Shown in pieces: positions 44,933 through 52,796 of a DNA stretch of 64,000 bases. The stretch is from Sulfurimonas sp. (GTDB lineage: Bacteria; Campylobacterota; Campylobacteria; Campylobacterales; Sulfurimonadaceae). The notes under the pieces are model-generated. The model had not been told where the DNA came from, did no database searches, and was given only the letters and a program-made list of their open reading frames with translations. Made by a program: the position numbers and the translations under genes. The first letter of the stretch is position 1, and each line of letters begins with the position of its first letter. The stretch covers positions 62,001 through 126,000 of the forward strand of contig JAOFSE010000004.1 of the NCBI GenBank assembly GCA_028044295.1. The letters run 5' to 3'.

Positions 44933-45310
44933 TTGTTAGAAAAAGAATATACAAAACAAAACTTGAGAAGATTAGTCATACAGTTTTACACAAAAGTTTT
45001 AGATGATGAGTTAATATCTCCTGTGTTTATAGGTAAGTTAGGAGCTGATTTAGCGGGAGCTACCTGGGGACCTCACTTAGATACTATTACAGAGTTCTGG
45101 GCATCATTTACAACTGGAGGTTCTACTTATAATGGAAGTCCATTTGCTCCTCATACGCAACTAGGAAAACTTTCTCGTGAGATGTTTGAAAGATGGTTAA
45201 AACTCTTTCATGAGACGCTCGATGAGACCTATGAACCTCATCTGACTAAAGTGCTTAAAGATAGAAGTGAGCTAATAGCTGGAAACTTCATGCGTAATCT
45301 TCGTCTGTAG
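44933..45310 (+). CDS. Group III truncated haemoglobin
   Basis: 125 residues from TTG 44933 with AAGGAA upstream. The group III pattern is seen in FYTKVLDDELISPVF, LDTITEFWASF, FAPHTQLGKLSREMFERWLKLF with the proximal His, and a short C-terminal helix. Campylobacter Ctb is the known relative; it binds O2 tightly and is linked to microaerobic growth. Nine nt after the pseudouridine synthase gene. Confidence 0.88.
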   Translation: MLEKEYTKQNLRRLVIQFYTKVLDDELISPVFIGKLGADLAGATWGPHLDTITEFWASFTTGGSTYNGSPFAPHTQLGKLSREMFERWLKLFHETLDETYEPHLTKVLKDRSELIAGNFMRNLRL

Positions 45311-45332
45311 TATTTTAGGATAGAATTTACGA

Positions 45333-46523
45333 ATGAAAAAAATAGCAATTATTGGCGGTGGTGCATCTGGTCTTTTATGTGCAATCTTTTGTGCTCAAAA
45401 ATCTTTACATGTAGACCTTTTTGAGCAAAACTCCAAGTGTGCTAAAAAGATTTTAGTTTCTGGAAATGGTCGCTGTAACATTACAAACAGATCTCTACAT
45501 GTAGAAGACTTTTTTGGCGACAATATTAGTTTTGTTAAAGATGCTCTTGATGAGTTTAGCTTTAAAGAGTTTGAGAAGTTTTGCCATAGCATAGGACTTC
45601 TTCTTGACATTAAAGATGATGGAAGATGCTACCCACTTAGCAATGAAGCAAAAAGTGTTTCATCCTTACTTATAAACTATGCTACTAGACTTGGTGTGAA
45701 TATACATGTAGACACTAAAATCACAGATATTAAAAAACTTTGTGATGATTACCACTCAGTAGTTATAGCTACAGGTTCTGAGGCAGCTTCACATCTTGGT
45801 GGGAACCGTGACGGTTTAGAGTTTGCTTTAAACTTTGGACATACTACAGTTCCTACTTACCCATCTTTAGTACAGTTTCACCTCAACTCAAATATAGCAC
45901 ATAAGATGAGTGGAGTTAAACTGGCTGGTGAAGTCACACTCCTTGTTAACAACAAAAAAGACTCTACATGTAGAGGTGATGTTTTGTTCACAAACTACGG
46001 TGTTTCAGGCTTTGCAATACTCGATATTTCCCAAAGAGCAAGTGTTGCGCTTATGGAGTACTCGAAGGTAGATATATCTGTAAATCTATTGCCAGAGTTT
46101 AATGCTAAAAAACTCTCAGACCATATAACTAAAGTAGCCTCTCTTCAAAAAGAGTTTACAATACTCGATATCTTAGCTGGACTAGTACCAGTTAAAATAG
46201 CTCATGGTTTACTAGAAGACTTAAAACTTTCACACTCTACATGTACTGAAGATATCGGTACTAAAATGGCTAAGAAAATTGCAAACCAAATGTTAAACTG
46301 GAGATTTGAAGTTCAAGAGACTCACGGTTTCCGTCATGCAGAAGTTGCTGGTGGTGGAGTTAACACTACTGAAGTTAATCCTAAAACTATGCAATCACTA
46401 AAACAAGACAATCTTTATTTCTGTGGAGAGGTTTTAGATGTAGTTGGTCGTCGTGGTGGTTACAACTTTGCATGGTGCTGGGCTAGTGCTTATATGTGTG
46501 CAAAAGATATAACAAAAGCTTAA
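45333..46523 (+). CDS. HI0933/YhiN-type FAD-dependent oxidoreductase
   Basis: 396 residues. FAD-binding IIGGGASGLLCAIF at the N-terminus, the family motif KKILVSGNGRCNITN, and a C-terminal FAD contact in VAGGGVNTTEVNP and the FCGEVLDVVGRRGGYNFAWCWASAY region. The physiological substrate of this family is not known. Two exact copies of the palindrome plus two near-copies (at 45405 and 46238) lie inside the frame, all in surface-loop-like segments. Confidence 0.88.
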   Translation: MKKIAIIGGGASGLLCAIFCAQKSLHVDLFEQNSKCAKKILVSGNGRCNITNRSLHVEDFFGDNISFVKDALDEFSFKEFEKFCHSIGLLLDIKDDGRCYPLSNEAKSVSSLLINYATRLGVNIHVDTKITDIKKLCDDYHSVVIATGSEAASHLGGNRDGLEFALNFGHTTVPTYPSLVQFHLNSNIAHKMSGVKLAGEVTLLVNNKKDSTCRGDVLFTNYGVSGFAILDISQRASVALMEYSKVDISVNLLPEFNAKKLSDHITKVASLQKEFTILDILAGLVPVKIAHGLLEDLKLSHSTCTEDIGTKMAKKIANQMLNWRFEVQETHGFRHAEVAGGGVNTTEVNPKTMQSLKQDNLYFCGEVLDVVGRRGGYNFAWCWASAYMCAKDITKA

Positions 46524-46568
46524 CTATTTTTAGATAGACTTATACAATCATCAAAAAAGGACTCTCTT

Positions 46569-47123
46569 ATGTCAACACCACTTATTATTTTAATCGTAGT
46601 CGCTATTATATTAGTTCTTATGTACAACTCACTAGTAGCTAAAAAGAATCAAGTTGAAAATATATTCGCAAGTGTAGATACCGTGCTTAAAAAAAGGTAC
46701 GACCTTATACCAAACCTTGTTGCATCTGTAAGTAAGTATATGGAACATGAGAAATCTCTTTTAGAAGAGGTGACTAAACTCCGTGCCGAAGCGAATAAAC
46801 CAAATATCAGTGATGAACACAAAATAAACCTAGACGCAAAAATGAGCTCTGCTCTTGGCTCTATTATGATAGCTGTTGAGAATTATCCTGATTTAAAAGC
46901 AAACGAAAATGTTATGCACCTTCAACATTCACTTAATGAGGTAGAAGAACAGATTTCTGCAGCTAGACGCTCTTACAACCAAGCTGTTACGGACTATAAT
47001 AATGCCATAGAGATGATTCCCACAAATATTATGGCTAACTTTATGAGTTATAGAAGAAAACAAGTTTTTGAAATAGTAGAGAGTGAGAGAAAAAATGTAA
47101 ATGTAAAAGAGCTTTTTAACTAA
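46569..47123 (+). CDS. lemA: LemA family protein
   Basis: 184 residues. One N-terminal membrane helix (about 4-22) and a cytosolic or periplasmic helical domain with the family blocks RYDLIPNLVASVSKYM, AENYPDLKANENV-like sequence (VENYPDLKANENV) and ISAARRSYNQAVTDYNN. Its function is not well defined, but it often pairs with DUF3137 proteins, as here. AAAGGA precedes the ATG. Confidence 0.92.
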   Translation: MSTPLIILIVVAIILVLMYNSLVAKKNQVENIFASVDTVLKKRYDLIPNLVASVSKYMEHEKSLLEEVTKLRAEANKPNISDEHKINLDAKMSSALGSIMIAVENYPDLKANENVMHLQHSLNEVEEQISAARRSYNQAVTDYNNAIEMIPTNIMANFMSYRRKQVFEIVESERKNVNVKELFN

Positions 47124-47126
47124 AGC

Positions 47127-47136
47127 CTACATGTAG
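47127..47136. repeat. Palindrome CTACATGTAG abutting a start codon
   Basis: Exact copy between lemA and the DUF3137 gene, ending at the base before its ATG (47137). It occupies the place where a ribosome site would sit. Confidence 0.85.
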
Positions 47137-48078
47137 ATGAAAAATGTAAGTGAATTAACTGACTTTTACTACAAAAGCTTATACCCTGCTCTGCAAAAAC
47201 TAGAAGCAGATAGAAAAGGTCTTAGAAAAAAGATAGTTATTGTTGCTGCTATTTATACCTTTCTAGTAGCCTTGATTACCTACAATATTAACACAGCATA
47301 TGACTTTATATTTGTAGCCTATATAGCACTAGGAACTATAATATATAAGTTTATGATTCATGACTATACCCATGAGTTTAAAATGAATGTGATAAAGCCT
47401 CTGATTAAAGCGATAGATTCCTCTCTTCTGTACTCTTCAAAAACTCATGTATCAGACTATATATTTAACCGTTCAGACCTTTTTTCAACTCCAGATAGAA
47501 TCAATGGAAATGATTATGTAAAAGGAAATATAGATGGTATAAATATCCAGTTTTCTGATATACATGCCGAGAAAAGAACAAAAAGTTCAAAGGGAAGAAG
47601 TAGTTGGCATACTCTTTTTCAAGGTCTTTTTATAGTCGCAGAGTTTCATAAAAACTTTGAAGGTCAAACTGTTGTTCTTCCAGATTCAGCTCAAAACACC
47701 TTTGGAAACCTCATAGGTAACTGGCTACAATCAAAAAATATGGCTAGAGATGAGTTAGTAAAAATGGATGACCCTGAATTTGAAAAGGAGTTTGTCGTCT
47801 ACTCTACAAATCAAGTAGAAGCTAGATATATTCTCTCACATTCATTGATGAAAAAACTTTTAATCTTTAAAAAGAAATCTAACCACCCTCTTCATGTATC
47901 TTTTATAGGTGATCACATTCATATGGCTTTAGAGTATGATAAGGATCTGTTTGAACCATCTGTATTTAAATCTCTGCTAGACTATAAAGTAGCTATGGAG
48001 TATGTACAAACTCTACATTTAGCTATAGGAATAGTTCAAGAACTAAAATTAAATCAAAAACTATGGAGTAAAAAATGA
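47137..48078 (+). CDS. DUF3137 membrane protein
   Basis: 313 residues. Two adjacent membrane helices (about 32-48 and 53-72) near the N-terminus and a soluble C-terminal domain. LemA neighbours of this family are typical. The palindrome directly before its ATG leaves no clear Shine-Dalgarno site, so translation may be coupled to lemA, whose stop is 13 nt upstream. Function unknown. Confidence 0.82.
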   Translation: MKNVSELTDFYYKSLYPALQKLEADRKGLRKKIVIVAAIYTFLVALITYNINTAYDFIFVAYIALGTIIYKFMIHDYTHEFKMNVIKPLIKAIDSSLLYSSKTHVSDYIFNRSDLFSTPDRINGNDYVKGNIDGINIQFSDIHAEKRTKSSKGRSSWHTLFQGLFIVAEFHKNFEGQTVVLPDSAQNTFGNLIGNWLQSKNMARDELVKMDDPEFEKEFVVYSTNQVEARYILSHSLMKKLLIFKKKSNHPLHVSFIGDHIHMALEYDKDLFEPSVFKSLLDYKVAMEYVQTLHLAIGIVQELKLNQKLWSKK

Positions 48079-48590
48079 TAAAAAAAATTCTAACACTTAT
48101 TCTACTTACGATAAGTCTATCTGCATTACCGCTAGATAAAACTCCAAAAAAGATTATTATTGAAGGTGATAATGGTGGGTATGTTCAAGATGGAAGTCCA
48201 TGGAACTCATCTAGTATTAAAGATAAAGTCTATGTTATGTTTTATGTTGATCCAGATGAGAGAACAGTAAATGACGAGTTTTCACAAGTCTTAAAAGAAA
48301 AAAACTACAATAAAGAAAAGTTTGGAAGTATTGCTGTAATAAACCTTGCTGCTACATGGAAACCAAATATAATAATTGAAAAACTTTTACAAGATAAACA
48401 AGAAGAGTTTCCAGAAACTATATATATCAAAGATAAAAATAGTATCTTAGTTAATGAGTGGGGTTTACAAGATGACTCTTCTGAAATTATATTATTTTCT
48501 AAAGACTCAAAAGTCATATATTATAAATCAGGTAAGATGAGTAAAAATGATATAGAACAAGCTCTACAAATTATTGAGGAAAATAGATAA
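48075..48590 (+). CDS. YtfJ-like periplasmic thioredoxin-fold protein
   Basis: 171 residues with a signal peptide (cleavage near residue 18). The sequence follows the YtfJ family: YVMFYVDPDERTVNDEF, ETIYIKDKNSIL and VNEWGLQDDSSEIILFSK followed by VIYYKSGKMS. It lacks the CxxC redox motif, so it is not a thioredoxin-like reductase. Overlaps the preceding gene by 4 nt. Confidence 0.78.
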   Translation: MIKKILTLILLTISLSALPLDKTPKKIIIEGDNGGYVQDGSPWNSSSIKDKVYVMFYVDPDERTVNDEFSQVLKEKNYNKEKFGSIAVINLAATWKPNIIIEKLLQDKQEEFPETIYIKDKNSILVNEWGLQDDSSEIILFSKDSKVIYYKSGKMSKNDIEQALQIIEENR

Positions 48591-49363
48591 TGCATACAAA
48601 TTTACTTCTACTAAGCATAAAAGACTTTTTGACACCTAAAATGTTAAAGTTTGCTCTACTTCCATTTGTTCTTACACTTATTTTTATGTACATAATATTT
48701 TTTGTTATTGCTGGGATTGGTGTTGAAAGTCTCTCTACTATAAATGTTGAGTCTACTCAAACAAGCATCCAAAATGGTATACCTCATACTGAAACTCTAA
48801 GTGCTAAACTAGAAGGTATGGCTATTATAAAGTACCTTATGAGCTTTGCTATGACGTCATGGATTGCTTCATTCCTTATCTACGCCATTGGTGGATTTTT
48901 AACGCTATATGCTTCTATATTTATAGCTGTCATAGTCATAGGATTCTTAACTCCATACATTATGCAAGAACTTCAAAATAGACACTATAATGATGTAGAG
49001 ATGATTGGTCATTCAAACATTATATTAGGGATTGTAGCGATAGTTAAATACACCATCATAATGCTATTACTTTTTCTACTTTTAATACCACTCTACTTCA
49101 TACCATTAGTAAATATAGTTGCTTTTAATTTTCCGCTCTATTACTTTTTTCATAAGATGATAACACTAGATATCTCATCAAATATTTGTACTAGTGAGGA
49201 AGATAAACATATAAGATATTTTTCTAAAAGCTCTTTGAGGTTAAAAACACTAGCCCTATATATAGTTTCACTTATACCATTTGCCATATTTTTTGGAGCT
49301 ATTTTTTATGTAGTGTATCTTGGTAATACCTACTTTGTAGAAGTTAGAAAAATCCGTAATTAA
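48590..49363 (+). CDS. EI24/CysZ-like membrane protein
   Basis: 257 residues with about five membrane helices and the EI24-domain layout (N-terminal SIKDFLTPKMLKFALLPF, later YIMQELQNRHYND and IPLVNIVAFNFPLYYFFH). The family includes CysZ, a sulfate permease, but the transported solute here is unknown. Start overlaps the previous stop by 1 nt. Convergent with the next gene, sharing 4 bases at their ends. Confidence 0.82.
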   Translation: MHTNLLLLSIKDFLTPKMLKFALLPFVLTLIFMYIIFFVIAGIGVESLSTINVESTQTSIQNGIPHTETLSAKLEGMAIIKYLMSFAMTSWIASFLIYAIGGFLTLYASIFIAVIVIGFLTPYIMQELQNRHYNDVEMIGHSNIILGIVAIVKYTIIMLLLFLLLIPLYFIPLVNIVAFNFPLYYFFHKMITLDISSNICTSEEDKHIRYFSKSSLRLKTLALYIVSLIPFAIFFGAIFYVVYLGNTYFVEVRKIRN

Positions 49364-50616
49364 GTTTTTATAATTGTAACTTGATTACGACCATTCTCTT
49401 TTGATTCATATAATGCTTCATCAGATAAAACAACCATCTGTTCAAGTGAATCTGAAAGTCCATATACAATTCCAAAGGAAACTGTATATTTTATTTCAAC
49501 TTCGCCACTAATAATTACATTAGATTCAAACATTTTTCTAATTTTTTCAAATAATTTATCCACATTCACTTCACTGATATCTTCAAGAACAATACAAAAT
49601 TCTTCTCCACCAAATCTCGCCATTAAATCAGAAGCTCTTAAATGTTTATCTAAAATTCTTTTGATCTCTTTGATAGCTATATCACCTACATCATGTCCGT
49701 AAGTATCATTGATATTTTTGAAATTATCAATATCTAACATAGCTACTGCAAGTGGATTGTGTTTTCTTTTTGCTTTCGCAAAAATAGCTGCTCCACTATC
49801 ATAGAAGTATCTTCTATTATATGCCCCTGTAAGAAAATCTTTATTTGCCATATCTGAAATTTTTGTAAAAAGATCAAGTAGTTCTAAGTTCGAGTTAAGC
49901 CTAGTAGTTACTTCATCGACCATATATGGTTTACTAATGAAATCATTTGCACCAAACTTTAAAAAATCAGCAAGAGCAGTCTTATCTTTAGTATCACTAA
50001 CACCAATTATGCTTAATTGATCTTTCTCATAAATCTCTCTTAGTTTTATAGTTACTTCTAGACCATCCATCCCAGGCATGTTAAAGTCTACAAAAACTAC
50101 AGATATTTTTTCTTCAGTCTTTTCTAAAATAGATAACGCATCTTTACCACTAGACGCTGTTAAAACATTAATGTTATTATTGTGTAAGATATTAGATAGG
50201 TCTTCAAGAGCAACATCCGAATCATCTATAATTAAAATATTCACATCATAGTTATCAAGTGCTCTTTGAACTAACTTTACAGCTTGTTTCGTACTCTTTG
50301 GAGTACCTTTTAAAACATACGATAAAACATCATTCTTTTTTATAAGCTTTTTTACATTTTCATTCATAGTACCTGTTAAAACAATACTAGGTATATTATG
50401 TAAATTTGCTAATGATATAACCTCTCCGTTAGGTGCATCAGGGAGACTAACATCAAGAAGAGCCATATGAATACTGTTTTTATTCTTTCGCATCAGTCTC
50501 ATTGCTGAGCTATAACTATCTGCGTAGAGAACCTCAACATTACTTAGTTGTTCAAACTCAATTTCTAACATTTGCAAAATTAGTTTACTATCATCAACAA
50601 CTAAGACTTTTTTCAT
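49360..50616 (-). CDS. PleD-like diguanylate cyclase (REC-REC-GGDEF)
   Basis: 418 residues. Two receiver domains (phospho-acceptors D55 in LLDVSLPD and D177 in VDFNMPG) followed by a GGDEF domain with active-site GGEEF at 336-340. The inhibitory I-site RxxD (R327-A-S-D330) sits five residues before it, so the enzyme is likely feedback-inhibited. It makes cyclic di-GMP when phosphorylated. No cognate kinase is adjacent, though the hybrid kinase at 52.8-55.5 kb lies two genes away. Confidence 0.92.
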   Translation of the reverse strand: MKKVLVVDDSKLILQMLEIEFEQLSNVEVLYADSYSSAMRLMRKNKNSIHMALLDVSLPDAPNGEVISLANLHNIPSIVLTGTMNENVKKLIKKNDVLSYVLKGTPKSTKQAVKLVQRALDNYDVNILIIDDSDVALEDLSNILHNNNINVLTASSGKDALSILEKTEEKISVVFVDFNMPGMDGLEVTIKLREIYEKDQLSIIGVSDTKDKTALADFLKFGANDFISKPYMVDEVTTRLNSNLELLDLFTKISDMANKDFLTGAYNRRYFYDSGAAIFAKAKRKHNPLAVAMLDIDNFKNINDTYGHDVGDIAIKEIKRILDKHLRASDLMARFGGEEFCIVLEDISEVNVDKLFEKIRKMFESNVIISGEVEIKYTVSFGIVYGLSDSLEQMVVLSDEALYESKENGRNQVTIIKT

Positions 50617-50659
50617 GTTTCACCTTATTTTGACTAAGTATACTAAAGTAAACTTTAAA

Positions 50660-52741
50660 CTATTCTTCTGTTTTTTCTTGTTCTTTCTCAACTAAAGATT
50701 TATAAACTTCATCTTTAGGAACTAAACCAGCTTCAAACAGAAATTGTGATGGAACAAAATTCATTTTCTTTATCTTGTCATACTTCGCATAACTCAAGTA
50801 TAAAATATCTTTCGCTCTAGTTACTGATACGTAAAAGAGTCTTCTTTCTTCATCTAAAGAGCCACCTCTTTGCATAAGCTTTCTGTTTGGAAACCTTCCA
50901 TCCATCAAATCAACTACATAAACTTCTTTATACTCTAAGCCTTTAGAAGCATGTACACTGAGTAAGTTTACACCCTCTCCTTGTGTCAAATCTGAAGAGC
51001 CTAAAATCATTGCATTCAAAAATCTTTCATGTTCATTGTATGGTTTAGACAACTCTTCAAGTAGCATCATTTTTCTCTTAATCTTTGAGAGTGCTTCTGT
51101 TTTTTGCTTCTCATCCACAGTCCCATCTTTGAGCTGTGCTCTTTTAGTTGCTAATATATCAGACATATATCCATAAACAGAAGATTCAGCTATCTTTTTT
51201 ACTATTGTTCTAGGCTGTTTGATACCTTTTAAATCTCTATATAATTTATAAAAATCATGTAAAAAAGTAGCAGATTCCTTTGTGAGTTTAGGGTGTTTGA
51301 GTATTGGATTTTTCATAAATTTAGCTTCAAACCCAAGTTTTGCATACTTACCAACAGCTCCTAACTCTAGGAAGTCATCAAATAGACCTAATTGATGGTT
51401 TAGTTTTCTCTTTTCAAAAGGGTTCTTCATAGACTCATCAGGTGCATAAAGACCATAAAATATACTACCATTTCCTAAAGTTTTTAATGCAATATATAAC
51501 TCTTTTGCCATTGCACTACCCACACCACGAGCAAACTCAAAAAGATGTATAAAACTCATCATATCAGACTCATTAACAAGTAGAGTATAAAAATCTAGTA
51601 CTGCTTTAACTTCACGTGAGTCAAAAAAGCTCGTACCACCTTTTCTCTTACAAGGAATATTCAATTCACGAAGGCCTACTTCTATACCATCAGCAGAAGA
51701 GTTGTTTCTAAAAATAACTGCTATTTCTTCTCTAGGAGTTTGACTGTCTCTGATCATTGCAGCCATTGCATGATACTGGTCAAACAATTCATCATAGGCA
51801 AGAAGTTTAGGAGCTTGTGTGTCCTTGTCCCTTGTTACCTCTAACTGCTTTGGATATATTCTCTCATTATGTTCTATAACTTTTGTTGCTAAAGAAAGAA
51901 TTGGAAGTGTTGAACGATAATTCTTAGTAAGTGTATGTACTACTGCATCTGGAAACTTCGTTGAAAAAGACCCTATTATAGAGATATCTGCACCATTAAA
52001 AGCATAAATACTCTGATCATAGTCACCAACACAAAAAAGTGATGGTGGTTTCATCGCTTCTATCAAAGTTCCTTGAAGTGCATTTGTATCTTGGTATTCA
52101 TCTACCAAAACTTCTTGATAACCTAAATCTTTTGTTTTGCATATTTCTCGAAAGTTCAGAAGTAAGTCATTAAAGTTTACAAAACCATACTCTTTTTTTA
52201 AACTCTCAAACTCATCCACAATGTCTGCATAAATCATGGCAAAAAGTTCATGCTCAGGATAAGTGTCTATTACCCATGTATCAAAAGAATTATTCAGTTC
52301 TGTATTTTGATAAAAAGAGTATAAATCATAAAGATAGTTTCCTCCGTATGGAGTTATTTCTGCTCCTATATGTTCAAATGAACGTTTTTCAAATACGCTT
52401 CTAAAAAGAGTTTTCAACTCTCTTTGTTGTTTGAGAACAACTTTTTTATCTTGTTTTTTCAGCCATCTATAACTAACTGCATGAAAAGTTCCTGCATCAA
52501 TCTTTGACGCTACATCTTTACCAAAAAGCTCAGCTACACGAGCTACCATTTCAGCAGCTGCCTTATTTGTAAAGGTAAGGAGTAGTATCTCTTGTGGTTT
52601 AACATCTCTTGAGAGTAAAAAACCTATTCTACCAACGATAGTAGAAGTTTTTCCTGTCCCTGCTGATGCTATAATTAGGTTTTTTGTATCTGTTGAAGTT
52701 GCTGCTGCATATTGTTCTGGATTTAAACGTGATAATGGCAT
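50660..52741 (-). CDS. UvrD/Rep-family superfamily 1 DNA helicase
   Basis: 693 residues. Motif I IIASAGTGKTSTIV, DEYQDTN (motif II), CVGDYDQSIYAFNGAD (motif III), KNYRST, NLLSVHASKGLEYKEVYV and ERRLFYVSVTRAKD (motif VI). Unwinds DNA 3' to 5' in repair or replication restart; which of UvrD, Rep or PcrA it replaces is not decided by sequence inspection. Confidence 0.93.
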   Translation of the reverse strand: MPLSRLNPEQYAAATSTDTKNLIIASAGTGKTSTIVGRIGFLLSRDVKPQEILLLTFTNKAAAEMVARVAELFGKDVASKIDAGTFHAVSYRWLKKQDKKVVLKQQRELKTLFRSVFEKRSFEHIGAEITPYGGNYLYDLYSFYQNTELNNSFDTWVIDTYPEHELFAMIYADIVDEFESLKKEYGFVNFNDLLLNFREICKTKDLGYQEVLVDEYQDTNALQGTLIEAMKPPSLFCVGDYDQSIYAFNGADISIIGSFSTKFPDAVVHTLTKNYRSTLPILSLATKVIEHNERIYPKQLEVTRDKDTQAPKLLAYDELFDQYHAMAAMIRDSQTPREEIAVIFRNNSSADGIEVGLRELNIPCKRKGGTSFFDSREVKAVLDFYTLLVNESDMMSFIHLFEFARGVGSAMAKELYIALKTLGNGSIFYGLYAPDESMKNPFEKRKLNHQLGLFDDFLELGAVGKYAKLGFEAKFMKNPILKHPKLTKESATFLHDFYKLYRDLKGIKQPRTIVKKIAESSVYGYMSDILATKRAQLKDGTVDEKQKTEALSKIKRKMMLLEELSKPYNEHERFLNAMILGSSDLTQGEGVNLLSVHASKGLEYKEVYVVDLMDGRFPNRKLMQRGGSLDEERRLFYVSVTRAKDILYLSYAKYDKIKKMNFVPSQFLFEAGLVPKDEVYKSLVEKEQEKTEE

Positions 52742-52796
52742 AACAAATACTCCTAATTTTAAGAGTGTGATTATACCTTTTAACTATTAAACTCGA

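Larger units (their letters stand above)
43994..45973. repeat. Cluster of CTACATGTAG palindromes
   Basis: Four exact copies (starts 43994, 44628, 45495, 45964) and a TTACATGTAG variant at 45405, plus ATACATGTAG near 45702, fall in 2 kb spanning mutS2, the RluA-type gene and the HI0933-type gene. All lie inside reading frames, giving LHVE, STCR or LHVD. Confidence 0.85.
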
